A stretch of DNA of 64,000 nt from Oscarella lobularis (taxonomy: Eukaryota > Porifera > Homoscleromorpha > Homosclerophorida > Oscarellidae). The notes under the pieces are model-generated. The model did no database searches. It was not told the origin of the DNA and saw nothing but the letters and a program-made list of their open reading frames with translations. The position numbers and the translations under genes are program-made. The stretch spans positions 1,054,001 to 1,118,000 of the forward strand of contig NC_089184.1 of the NCBI RefSeq assembly GCF_947507565.1. Reading direction: 5' to 3'. Positions 26,542-36,785 of this stretch are shown piece by piece; the first letter of the stretch is position 1; each line of letters opens with the position of its first letter.

Positions 26542-28238
26542 TTATGTGACATCGTTTCGTTTACTTGCAACGTGTTTGGGAGTCCAAGGACCCCGACTAT
26601 TCGTCGCATAAAAATCCATAGGATATTTATCATCCCATTCCGTTTGCCTAAAGGCAACTGCACCCTAGTATTAACCAAACAATATTTAAAATTCAGAAAA
26701 CGCACAAAAAAAACAATCCTACTTCGTAAGGAGTCAGAAGAGGCTTGTCAAACATTGTACCCCAGTCTATGGATAGTCTGGGGCACGCAATTTGAATCCA
26801 TCTATACACACAACAAAAATGTTTTTTATATCTTCAGTGTCCTCAGAAGTTATTCTCTTACGCGTCAATGTCATTGAACAGACGAAGCTTCTCAGGAAAG
26901 ATTTCAGAAAGAAGAACTTGCACACTACGAACCCCAGCCTTGTCTAAAATCTCCTTCAATTCCTATGGACCAACATAAATGAAAAAAAAGATTCCTCTCT
27001 CTCGCTCACCGTCAAAACTTTGGTGCTGCCTTGCCGACCCAGTGTTCCAAGTATAATGCCAACGGTTTTCGCCTTTGATGCCATCCGGATAGCCGCCTGG
27101 CGATTGGCTCGCATCGTCTCAATATCATAGTACTCACGAGTCAGCGACTTTGCATAGGGATCGTATTTGTACGCGGCGCAGTCCGGATTTGATATCATAA
27201 TCGATTCCAGATGAAAGCGACCGTCGCCCAAGTACCTAGAAATAATCAACAGAGAGTAGGAAGAACAAATCCAATCAACAACCTACACAAGGATCTCTAT
27301 GTCACTCGAAAGTTTGGGTGATGTACAGCCGAGGATTTCTCCCGGCGAAAGCGGTTTGATTTGAGGCACAGTGATTCTGTAGTCAGTTGCTAGTTCCTGG
27401 GAAGCTGCCTGCATGTTCGTTAATTATAAAAGCTCACAGCAATACTGTAGGTGATATACACTTTTTTCTTACCTGCAATGTCGATACAAACTGAATGGTG
27501 CTGACCAATGCCAGATGAGTCCCCTTCTCAAAGTTGTATTTAATCGTGTCAAGAAAGTGCTGCACGTCCATTTTGATATCGACAAAGACGTACAGAACTT
27601 TAATCGACGTCACGTCAACAGGAACTAAGACGAAAATTAAGATTTCACGGTGAATCTCATATGGTGACCATACCAAGGCAACTGTGACCATAATGTATTA
27701 GAAAATCGGCTCCAAGAGCTTTTGCTGTATAATCGTCAACGCAACAAGCTCCGTACGTCACGTCTCCCATTATAATAGTATCTGCCTCGGTAAATCTTTT
27801 TTCAAGTCAATTTCGTTACTATGAGCTCTCTAGAAAATTGCGTCTGGTACGTTACCTCTCAATAATGTCTGCAATTGTGGTTGCAAATAGTAAAAGTCCT
27901 TCGGGAAATTGTAGCATGACTACAATAAGGAATAATAACGCAATCAGGAATGCACGTCTGGTCACGTTCTACACCTCTTTTAGATTCATTTTGTCTCATT
28001 TTCCAAACCGTTTTGTGAATCTCAAAATTGTAGTTTTGCGGTAGCTAGAAAGAAGTGCAGGCATCGTTTCCTAGTCTCGTGGAGTGGTTTAGTTCGACTT
28101 GTTTGCAAGCAGAGTTTAGATCCTCGTCTTCGAGTATCTCGATCGGTATTCGATGTCGAGGCACGTTTTCTAAACAAAGCGATTGCTATCGAGATAAATT
28201 GGAGAGCACATACTTCGTTTTGCTGCTGTCTCGGTCAT
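26542..28238 (-). CDS. DPH1: Diphthamide biosynthesis protein 1
   Basis: Radical-type Fe-S enzyme subunit (with DPH2) that transfers 3-amino-3-carboxypropyl from S-adenosylmethionine to the eEF2 histidine. Exon 1 is MTETAAKR followed by donor GTATGT; exon 2 is [18 protein letters not shown]. Family motifs follow: [33 protein letters not shown] (first cluster cysteine), HYGHSCLVP (second), [52 protein letters not shown], and [13 protein letters not shown] (third cysteine). It ends [18 protein letters not shown]. All three cysteines that bind the 4Fe-4S cluster are present. Its substrate eEF2 is encoded in the same window at 6.5-9.9 kb. The C-terminal exon begins [12 protein letters not shown]. 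Confidence 0.95.
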
Positions 28239-28801
28239 GTCTCTGCAGAGGAAAAGCGCGTTAAGGCGCAAGATCAATATTGATCAGGAAATATTACCAC
28301 AACCGGCCCTGTGGTGGCCGGAGCCGTTCAGGGTGAGTGACCTTTCGCTGTTATCTCAAAAACAAAAATTGCGGTGGGGGCGGGAGGGTCACCCAACGTC
28401 AATGCGATTTGACCATCCAAACATGTGTGCAGTGCCAAGGGTATTTGAACGACAACAACACATAGTCGAGTCTGCAATCCCAGGCTGCCGTCAAACGTTT
28501 ACCCGCCCTGTACTTCCTGGTTTATTCAAGTTGCAAGTGGTCTTCTGTGGGATTGCACGGCACTTTCAATCTCGTGCCACCGCATAAACCCGGAAAACCA
28601 TAACTGGCAGGTCAAATCCTTTGTGCAACTCTCCCACTTACCTGGAATGACTCGGATTGCACTTTCAATCGCGTGCTCGACCCCTTGCCACACTGGTAGA
28701 TGCCAAATTCCGCCTACGGCAAAAAACGCACCATAAAAGACCGTCTGAAACGTAACCTATTCATCAGTTGCCAGCTCTAGCTACTGAAGAAAGACAGAAC
28801 A
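28239..28801. other. Upstream region of the crystallin gene / 5' flank of DPH1
   Basis: A plus-strand frame opens at 28237 (ATG overlapping the DPH1 ATG by two bases on the other strand), but after a good donor (AGG|GTGAGT near 28333) I found no partner exon. Two copies of CACTTTCAATC lie at 28561 and 28670. The rest looks non-coding and probably holds crystallin promoter elements. Confidence 0.4.
28732..28738 (+). promoter_or_regulatory. TATA-like box of the crystallin gene
   Basis: CATAAAA ends 63 bp before the ATG at 28802, which allows a transcription start about 30 bp downstream and a short 5' UTR. Most other genes here lack a visible TATA box. Confidence 0.4.
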
Positions 28802-29320
28802 ATGGCTCCTAAATTGGTTCTATCAACTGCAGCCGGACAGACGTACACGGTTTCGGAGAACACGCAGGATTTGGCCTCGATCGGCGCCTTCACTCGAGCG
28901 CGCTCGCAGGACGGAAAATGGATACTCTACAAAGACGTCAAATACAATCGCCCAAACGACGACGAGCCGGCCACAAACAAAATCGACGACTTCAGATTCG
29001 TCGACCCGACGGACGGCGACGTCGATTTCGACGGCGTTCGTTCAGCCTACCTTCTTCCCGATTCCGACGAAGCGGCAGTCTTCTTCTACGACAATTATTA
29101 CGGAGGACCTCGCGAAGTCGTCGTCTCTAGCAAGGACATTTTCGATTTGGCAAACCCCGACGGAATATCGTCGATGATCATCCTGGGAGGAACGTTTCAG
29201 CTGTTCAATCAGCCGAATCAGAAGGGCCTGTCGGTGACGAAAAGCCAGGGGAACTATGCTACTCCGTGCGATATGGGAATGCCCAACGATTCAGTTAAGA
29301 GTGTCACGAAACTCGACTAG
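28802..29320 (+). CDS. Beta/gamma-crystallin-like protein, single exon
   Basis: 172-residue intronless protein starting MAPKLVLSTAAGQTY. The second half contains Greek-key-type strands: EAAVFFYDNYYGGPREVVVS and later GTFQLFNQPNQKGLSV followed by PNDSVKSVTKLD. The (F/Y).(D/N)..(Y/F).G pattern with a closing DS(V/I)xS turn is that of the beta/gamma-crystallin fold; acidic residues in the turns suggest calcium binding. The N-terminal half (KDVKYNRPNDDEPATNK) may be a divergent first domain. Being intronless in an intron-rich locus suggests a retrocopy or intron loss. There is no signal peptide, so it is probably cytosolic. Nearby elements (TATA-like box, AATAAA at 29396) make a neat compact transcription unit. 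Confidence 0.75.
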   Translation: MAPKLVLSTAAGQTYTVSENTQDLASIGAFTRARSQDGKWILYKDVKYNRPNDDEPATNKIDDFRFVDPTDGDVDFDGVRSAYLLPDSDEAAVFFYDNYYGGPREVVVSSKDIFDLANPDGISSMIILGGTFQLFNQPNQKGLSVTKSQGNYATPCDMGMPNDSVKSVTKLD

Positions 29321-29395
29321 GTCTCGCGGGGACAAAACGCGTGCGAACTTATCTGTTGACGTCGGTGTGCATGGGTTTTGTGACCGCGTGTTTTC

Positions 29396-29401
29396 AATAA
29401 A
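29396..29401 (+). terminator. Poly(A) signal of the crystallin gene
   Basis: AATAAA 76 nt after the crystallin stop codon on the same strand. Confidence 0.65.
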
Positions 29402-29503
29402 TCGTGGCGCATTCGAAACTAACGCCTTTGACCCTTTGAAGGAGACACGCAACTTTGAACAAAACATCAGCGGATAATCAGCTCACATAGAGTGCAAACG
29501 CTT

Positions 29504-30826
29504 CTATTGAGTCTTTTTTGAAATCCCCAGAGTCTGCCAGAGAGACACGCGTGCATTGATGTCCTGCATCGAGCAAGTGAGAAAGACCCATCGTTAGAGC
29601 ATGCCTTTCTTTACCTTGTGTCCCGCTTTGAATGCAGCGATCCTTCCGGGTACCACAAACTTGGCAAGCCTGAATGCAAACAACGTCTCACTGTAATAAA
29701 AAACGGTCGATTCTTGCGACTCACCAAGATACAAGTATAGGACAATACTGTCCAACGTAGGAAAAAAATAACACTGGATTTCTTGCTATCCACGCCTCTG
29801 AAAGTTGATGATCAATGGCAGTAACAATCAGATGAGCACAGCGAGCCGTTGACATCTTTTGAGAATCGTCTACGTTTGTAGAACCAACCGACTGGGCAGA
29901 ATCAAAACGCGTTTATTCTCCTATTCGTACAATAGACTTGCGATAGATACCTCCCCAACGACGTGTGTAATAGCAGACGCTGCTCCTTCTGAAACAACAG
30001 GACCTGGACATACTATAGTCACGTCGATATTCTCGGCCATCAGTTCCAGTCTCAGTGTATTAAACCATCCCTAAAAATTCAGCATAAGAAGCTACGTCAT
30101 CTAGGCTATTCAGTTACTCACGTGTAGAGCATGCTTGCTGGCTGCATATGACGCAGAAACAGGAACGCCGAGTTTTCCTGCCGTGCTGCTAACGACGGCG
30201 ACGTGACCGGACTTTCTCTGCACCATCGACGGCAGTAGAGCTTTCGTGAGAGAAATCGATCCTAGAGTGTTTGTCTCGAGGAGTTCCCTGTCCACTTCAA
30301 GCTCCGTATCGATAATCAGAGCGCGTTGAGATCGACCAGCGTTGTTAATCAGTATATCAATCTGGATAATAAGAGTGCACGACAATATTTTTTAAATTAA
30401 TGCACACACGTGATTGAAAAATTCCAACGCTTCTGAAACAACGCTTGCATGAGTGTCATGCTTACTAATGTCTAGTGGAAGAACTCGAATTTCAACCTGA
30501 CCACACTGAGCTAAGAAAAAGAAAGAATGAGTTTTTGTAAAGCCAGTGTATGCTAGATCACCGATGCAGGCTTCCCTGACTCTCTCCAATTCGGTTTTTC
30601 TTCTCGCCGAGAGAATGAGTTTAGCTCCGCGAGCGGCCAAGTCGTAAGCGAGATATTCGCCTATTCCGCTTGACGCGCCAGTGATCCACACGACCTTTCC
30701 GCGAAAGTTTTCCATTTTGCGACGACTGCGAGACAGCAGTTTGTCGCAGAAAAGCAGAATGAAGTCGCAGTCGGCAAAGAGATACCACAGAAAGAGCGCA
30801 GCTAGCAGCAACAGGGTCGCAATCAT
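29504..30826 (-). CDS. DHRS7: Short-chain dehydrogenase/reductase, DHRS7-like
   Basis: Membrane-anchored NAD(P)-dependent SDR. The start at 30826 gives a hydrophobic N-terminus (MIATLLLLAALFLWYLFADC), an ER membrane anchor. The cofactor site is VVWITGASSGIGEYLA. IDILINNAGRSQRAL, TLGSISLTKALLPSM and the catalytic SSTAGKLGVPVSASYAASKHAL (Ser, Tyr, Lys) follow, then CPGPVVSEGAASAITHVVGE. The last exon ends SLWQTLGISKKTQ. Architecture and the SQR motif fit DHRS7, which reduces retinoids and steroids in vertebrates; the substrate here is unknown. An upstream in-frame ATG at 30865 would add 13 residues before the anchor and nearly touch IDH3A, so 30826 is preferred. Divergent from IDH3A, 41 bp between starts. 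Confidence 0.9.
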
Positions 30827-30867
30827 TTCTCGCTCGAAGTTAGCGTGCGTTTCCGACTGGGGCAAAA
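30827..30867. promoter_or_regulatory. Putative bidirectional promoter, DHRS7 / IDH3A
   Basis: Only 41 bp lie between the two divergent start codons, the tightest head-to-head pair in the window. Core promoter elements or transcription starts may lie within coding sequence or upstream non-coding exons. Confidence 0.4.
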
Positions 30868-32574
30868 ATGTTCGCGTTTCGTCAACAAGGAGCTCGCTTT
30901 CTCAGAGTAGACCGATCGAAGTGATATCTACGGGCCTCTATCTACCGACTTTCTCTCTTCAGAAGCGTTTTCTCTCTACGAATACCGATTTTCGTCGCGT
31001 CACTCTGATCGCCGGCGACGGAATCGGTCCCGAAATATCGGCTGCCGTGCGAAAAATATTCGCGGCGGCAAACGTAAAGTCGCCCCTGTGTCGTTTTCTG
31101 TCTATCGGTTTATTAGTAAATTCAAGGTGCCCATTGAATGGGACCCGGTCGACGTAACGCCAGTCAAGACGCCAGACGGCAAGACGACCGTTCCGCAAGC
31201 CGTTCTCGATTCGGTTCATCGGAACAAGATCGGCCTCAAAGGTAACGAACGACTCGTCGACTATTCGACGTAACAAATATCATCGTTTCTAAGGCCCTTT
31301 GGCGACGCCGATAGGGAAAGGTCACGTGTCGTTAAATTTAACGTTGCGCAGGCACGTGCAGAATTTAGCAGTGCGCGCGAAAATTTAGCAAATAATTGGT
31401 ATAGAGTTTTCAATCTCTACGCCAACGTTCGTCCCTGCCAAAGTTTAAAGGGTCTAACGACACTCTACGATGACGTCAATTTAGTGACCATAAGGGAGAA
31501 TACCGAGGGAGAATACAGCGGCATTGAGCACGCCGTAAGACATAGATATATAAGAGTTAGGGTCTCGTTTTGAGGGTTTCTGAAGAGTTCGTTACAAGTT
31601 TGTTTAGACCGTAACTCCTCTTATAACCGTTTATGTTCAACTGTTTGGACACGTGGATATTTTTTCTCCTTTATTAAGGTCGTTGACGGCGTCGTTCAGA
31701 GTATTAAGCTCATAACGCGAGCCGCTTCGTTACGCGTCGCCGAGTTTGCGTTCGAGTACGCTCGAGCTAATGATCGGCGACAGGTAACGGCCGTTCACAA
31801 GGCAAACATAATGTAGGAAGGGGAGAAGGGGGAGGGAGGACGGGGAGGTCATTTCTTACGTACTGTTCTAAGGCGATTATCCGATGGATTGTTTCTGCAA
31901 TGCTGCCGTGAAATGTCGGAGAAATATTCGGATGTTAAATATGAGGAGTCTCTCCTGGATACGCTTTGTCTTGCGGTATCATAGGTTTTCTCTAAAATTG
32001 TGCGTGGATCACCTATTCTGTTGGTAGATGGTTCAAGATCCTACTCAGTTTGACGTTCTGGTGATGCCAAATCTCTACGGTGACATTCTCAGGTAGGGTG
32101 TCTGTCTCTCTACGAGGGGCAAAGCTTTGCAGCATCTGCGTTCAAGTGATCTTTGCGCTGGACTGGTTGGCGGGCTCGGAGTCACGCCGAGCGGAAACAT
32201 CGGAAAAGACGGCGTTGCTATATTCGAAGCAGTCAGTCCACATCCACAAGTCTTCATTGCTTTGCTTTTTTCACATGAGCGTACAGGTGCACGGGACTGC
32301 TCCTGATATTGCTGGCCGAGATATGGCCAATCCAACAGCTCTTCTACTCAGCGGCGTCATGATGCTGCGACACATGGGACTAACGTCTCAAGCACGCCAA
32401 ATCGAAAAGGCAACCATGGAAACTATAGCCAACAAGGAGGCAAGAAGAGCAGCAAAGTCAACGTACGGTACATAGAAATCTCATACTTTTTTTCTCTAGA
32501 CAAGGACAAAGGACTTGGGCGGAGAAGCGTCGTGCTCTCAGTTCACAGATTCCATCTGCTCGAAACTCGCATAG
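30868..32574 (+). CDS. IDH3A: Isocitrate dehydrogenase [NAD] subunit alpha, mitochondrial
   Basis: Catalytic subunit of the TCA-cycle NAD-IDH heteromer, oxidising isocitrate to 2-oxoglutarate. Exon 1 gives [13 protein letters not shown], a mitochondrial presequence, joined in phase to [18 protein letters not shown] and [12 protein letters not shown]. Then come [44 protein letters not shown] (isocitrate binding), [75 protein letters not shown] and [17 protein letters not shown]. The last exon ends [19 protein letters not shown] and KLA. All expected regions are present. Exon/intron joins at about 31280 and 32090 read through conserved sequence. Confidence 0.95.
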
Positions 32575-32826
32575 TCTAGAAGGAACCCCAACGCAGACAT
32601 GAAAAGTGCCTAGATTGTCTACTCATACCTAATTGGAGGATTACTACAGATTATAGGGAAGCAGCTGCAAGCAATCAGCCAATCAAGAATTGCAATTTAA
32701 TTAGCCTAAACGCGCCTTCCTTTTTAATTTAAAAAGCCTTAAAATTAAAATCCCGTTCTCCTTTTCGCCACCTCCCTCTCGTGAGTGAACTAAAATTTAG
32801 ACCTTACCCTCTCTAAAAACCTTTTT

Positions 32827-34069
32827 TCAGTATTGCTTCGGCAGATTGACAGTCGGAAAGACGAGCGCGGCCGGCTGATCGGCGGTCGGCTTCTGCTGTA
32901 TCAACTGGCCGCTGATCAAATTCAAACGCGTGTACTTAATCCGATAATTATTCGTCATGCTCGGATCCTTGATCAATTGGAAGCACTCCTTGAAAACGCC
33001 GACGCAATCCAATCCGCGATGCATAGTGCCGGCGACGCTCACGACAACCCATCCCTGGGGATCGAGTGCGCCTTTGACGCCGTCCGCGCTCAAATTGGGT
33101 CGCAGATAGAGACCGGAGCCGACGACGAGACCGCCTAACGCTTGACTCACGTCGTCGGCGCCGACGTATTCGTCTTTTTTGCCCGACGGTAGCGTGTAGA
33201 GTATGAGTTGCGCGTCGCCCCAAAAGTGCTGGGGACCCCACGTGTTCAACGGATCGTTCGTACCGCTACTGCCGCCGCCTCCGCCGCCGCTATTGCTACT
33301 AGTGCTACTATTACACAACATGTTGTAGAACCACGGCGTGAATTTCTCCGCGAGCGATTGGCCTTCGCGCGCGTGCAGCGATTCGGCGATGCTTTGGCGA
33401 GCGGCGTGTTCGACGGCTTTTTCCGCCATATCGAGGGGATTCGCCGTCGGAAACGACGGCGGCGGCGGCGGTGGCGGCGGCGGCGGCGGAGCGAGAGATG
33501 AAAGAGGAGTGCCGCCATAGTTGACACCGTTCGTGAATTCGCTCGGCGGATACAGCGGATCGACGTCCAAGCCAAACTAAAAAAACACAGACAGTGGCGC
33601 TTACGCTTTTTTCTCTCGAGTACACGGCATCGCTTGGGGGAGGGGGAGTTTGTCTTCGGGTCATTCTTACGTCGACGGGCATGGCGTCCGCTGGCGTACC
33701 CCACAGTTCGAGAACTTTTTTCATGAGCGTCGTTTTGTCGGCGCTCGCCGAAGCGTAGACTTGGTTTTCGGCGAGATACTGAAAGATGTGTTCGCGCCGC
33801 ACTTTTTTGCGTCGGAGTAGTTGTTTGGCACTCTCGCTGTACGTCAGGATGTTCTCCAGTGCCTCTACGAGTGGAAATCGTCGAGCGGGAGTCTCTCGCG
33901 CAAGCGAGTTCGCGCTCTCACCTTCGCGCGATTCGGTCGTCACCATTCGATTGCACACCGTGTCCATTAGCGATATGATGTCCTCCGTGCTCAGTTTTCC
34001 GAGTAGAATTTTCAGTTCGCGACGCTCGATTTCGGCGAGAACGTTGTACGGCTGTGGAGCGCCGCTCAT
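32827..34069 (-). CDS. C3orf38 homologue (DUF4518)
   Basis: Function not established in what I know. Two exons. The N-terminal part (MSGAPQPYNVLAEIERREL, then DIISLMDTVCNRMV and RRKKVRREHIFQYLAEN) matches the start of vertebrate C3orf38. Exon 2 has a run of about 11 prolines, a glycine/serine stretch, and the conserved C-terminal domain: DPLNTWGPQHFWGDAQLILY, LRPNLSADGVKGALDPQGW, VVVSVAGTMHRGLDCVGVF and IKYTRLNLISG. The WGPQHFW and VAGT(M/V)HRG motifs are family hallmarks; the fold resembles NTF2-like domains. Length about 380 residues, somewhat longer than human owing to low-complexity linkers and an N-terminal insert (SREGESANSLARETPARR), which could instead be an unrecognised intron. Proline and CGG-type repeats create long shadow frames. 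Confidence 0.85.
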
Positions 34070-34437
34070 CTCGTAGTTGGCTCGATAAGTGGGGTGATGA
34101 GACGGGGAGGAGCGAGACGGACGCGCAAGCGCGTCACGCAATCGAAGGCGTTTCCGTCAAATCCGCTCAAAATTCAATAGGCAAGATAAAGGTTTTGTTC
34201 GTTTTCAGATCTAACCTAAGTTGTTGATTCCATTCGATTTCTTGAATCCAAGTCATCAACTACTACAGCACTACACTCATCAGCGCTAATAAAAACTGCT
34301 GAGAAGTTATCGTATTTCAACTTCTACGTATGAACAAAGCCCTATACTGTACATTACTGGATCTACCAAAGCGTCTGCAAAAAAACAGCCTCTGAGTAGA
34401 GACGCTGATGTCATTATAGCGTTAGCTTCTCATCACT
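34070..34437. other. Intergenic, C3orf38 homologue 5' side / UBE2Q 3' side
   Basis: 368 bp between the start of the C3orf38 homologue and the stop of UBE2Q, both minus strand. I see no open frame of note, no AATAAA on the minus strand and no RNA gene. Confidence 0.5.
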
Positions 34438-36471
34438 TTATCCGTCTTCCTTCGGTGGAGTGTACCATCCTGAAGAAAAGATTATTGCTGCGAGTCCTCC
34501 AATCAAATTGAGCATTTCTCACCATTTTTCTCGTGAATTTGAACGAGAGACTTGAACGCGTGCTGGGCTCGATGGAGACTATATGCAACCTATCCAATGC
34601 CATTCCTTTCATTAGGAAAAAAATCGAATTGAGGTCACAGATTAACTTAACCGTGGAAGATGTCCCAAATTGAATTCTCGCCTTTCCCTTTACCAGCGTT
34701 GCGCTGATTTGCATAATAACAGCCTCCAAAGAGTATGCACTACTCCATCCCTAAATATAGCGCAATGACCTAATAAAAAATGAGACGGTGCCGCTCTTTC
34801 GCCAAACCTGCGGTGTCAACAGCTCCATACAGATGGCACCTCCAGACAAAACGTACCTTCAAAAGCAAACGAAGCGATTGTTCCGCACTATCTGCCCATA
34901 CAACGGGGAAACTCATTACCCTCCGCTTATAACTGGACAAACAACTCGAACAAACGGCGGTGTGAAAGGAAATGAGTCCTAAACGAATTAGGACGATGAA
35001 GAGCACGCGCCGCAAGCGAATAGCGAAAATAGATTCTACTTTGAATGTCATATTCATGAGAATGAAATCCTTTCCCTCCTTCGCTTGTAACTTGGTCAAA
35101 TCGTGTCCCAACGGACTGTCCGGATCGACTCTAATAGAGAAAAAGAAGACGACGATGAGACACTTTTAAAACACGGACTTCCTTCACCTTTTCAACTTGA
35201 TGTTCCATTCGTACAGGCAATCGTTTACCAATTCGACGGTGTAGTGACCGCTCCTGTAGCTCTGCGATCGATACAGGTCTCTCAGTTCTTTCATCAGCCG
35301 ATCCGTCGCCTGGACGGATCCGGCGACGTTTCCCTGCGCGCAGAGAGAGGAGAAGTTAGCGACGCCCCGTCCAGATGGGAAAGCTCCTCCTTTTTCCTTT
35401 GTGCGCTTACTTTGATGTAGTCCTCTCTGGTGTTGATACGAACGCGTTCCAACGTCGCTTTGTTTTCTGAGTCGAGACCGCAGCCGCTGTCCGTCGTCTC
35501 GTTGTCACTATAAACAACGGAGGAGAAAAGAAATGAATACTCAATAGACGAATTGTTCTCAATCCCAAATGAGAAATAATCTCCCCATATGATTTCTTGA
35601 CCAAAACGTTCTGTACCTCTGTTGAGTGAAATCATCAGCCAAATCTTCTTCATCCCCCTCCTCCTCCTCTTCCTCCTCCTCATCGTCAACATTCTGTATG
35701 ACGACAAAAACATCAAATTCTTGACTGTACAGTAAAGAGCTCAAAAATTCTGTTTATATAAAACGTGCACCATCTGTTTGACAGATGATACAGTATAAGT
35801 TCGTTATACACCCCCGATCTTCTACGAGATTTTACTGCATATATCTGTAATACACATACGTCTCCATCTCGGTCAGATTCGATGCCGCCCTCTTCCTCCT
35901 CTTCTTCGCCGCGCTGCTCGTCGGCTGGAAGTTGCTGAAGCAGCGTCGCGCACTCGTCGACGCGACTCAGCGCGAAGACGTCGCACAGACGATCGACGAG
36001 CTTCTCGACACCGGAGAGCAACTGAAACAAAAGATGGGGGGAGGGGAGGAGAACGCATTCCAACGCGACGATATTGGCGTCTACGAAAGAGCGCCTTTTT
36101 TTTTCCTTACGGGATGTTTGACTTCGGTCATGTTCTCGTTCACTTCTTCGACTATCGAGCTGACGACGACGAATTCGTCGTCCGAATCGACGTACCACAT
36201 TGGTTTGTTTATCGGGTAGGTCTCCTGAGGGGGTGGGCGAGAGGTCGTGGCGTTTTTTAGGCGAGAGGAAAGCGCACGGCGTCACCCGATTGCCTCGGTT
36301 TTTTTTTGTTCTTACCGACATTGTGCACGTCAATCGGAAGGTTCTAGGTCCGACGAAGGCGCAGGCAACCTCGTCGACGCCTGCTGATAGAACGCGGAAG
36401 CGCGGATGCGTGCGCGGGAAGGTCTGTTCGATGATAGTCAGCTCGCGACGAAGCGACGAGCGTCCGGCCAT
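34438..36471 (-). CDS. UBE2Q: Ubiquitin-conjugating enzyme E2 Q family
   Basis: E2 ubiquitin carrier with an N-terminal RWD-like domain. Start 36471: [38 protein letters not shown], then [14 protein letters not shown]; that WxxDSDD motif is typical of UBE2Q. A long acidic linker of Glu/Asp repeats follows (about 35640-35920), typical of UBE2Q1/2. The UBC fold is [47 protein letters not shown]-type text (here DSPLGHDL), [13 protein letters not shown], and the catalytic cysteine in [19 protein letters not shown]. It ends [18 protein letters not shown]. Full length, about 400 residues. The substrate is unknown. Divergent from the SHB-like adaptor, with 314 bp between starts holding a (GT)n microsatellite. 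Confidence 0.93.
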
Positions 36472-36785
36472 TTTTCGCGAGAGTAGAAGCCGATCGCGCA
36501 TGCACGGAGAGCCGAAAAGAGCTAGTGACGTCACGCCTATCCTAACGTGCGGAAGCGGTCGTCCTGAACGACAACCTACGACAACCTTTGCCGCACTCAT
36601 TTGAGACGGTTACCATAGTGCGATGCTCTAAAAGTAACAATGAGTAGCTAAACTTTTTTTCTCGACTCGATTCGGGCATTTGCTGACGTTGCGCACGCGC
36701 AATCTCTGTTCTTTGATTCTCCCCTACTCGTCGTCTGTGTGTGTGTGTGTGTGTGTGTGTCGCTCTCTCTCCCAGGACCACACAG
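36472..36785. promoter_or_regulatory. Shared upstream region UBE2Q / SHB-like gene
   Basis: 314 bp between divergent starts. It contains a dinucleotide (GT)n tract of about 22 bp at 36738-36760, directly upstream of the SHB-like ATG; one frame through it opens as MCVCVCV but has no reason to be translated. No TATA box is obvious. Confidence 0.4.
36738..36760. repeat. (GT)n microsatellite
   Basis: About eleven GT units just upstream of the SHB-like start codon. Confidence 0.85.

Noticed and set aside
28237-28587. 116-residue plus-strand frame upstream of the crystallin
   Set aside because: Only the first about 32 codons look coding-like and a donor interrupts it; no second exon found, so it is reported only as a low-interest observation.
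33311-34141. Long alternative minus-strand frame (276 residues) across the C3orf38 homologue
   Set aside because: It shares only exon 1 with the real gene, then runs through the intron and into an out-of-frame reading of exon 2 full of Arg/Ala, typical of a GC-rich shadow.
35713-36600. 295-residue minus-strand frame over the UBE2Q 5' region
   Set aside because: It mixes exon 1 in frame with intron read-through; the UBE2Q exons reconstructed by splicing explain the coding parts.
36741-36785. N-terminal extension of the SHB-like protein starting MCVCVCV
   Set aside because: It comes from reading the GT microsatellite; the downstream MSQVKKFFSFGRKG start is more natural.
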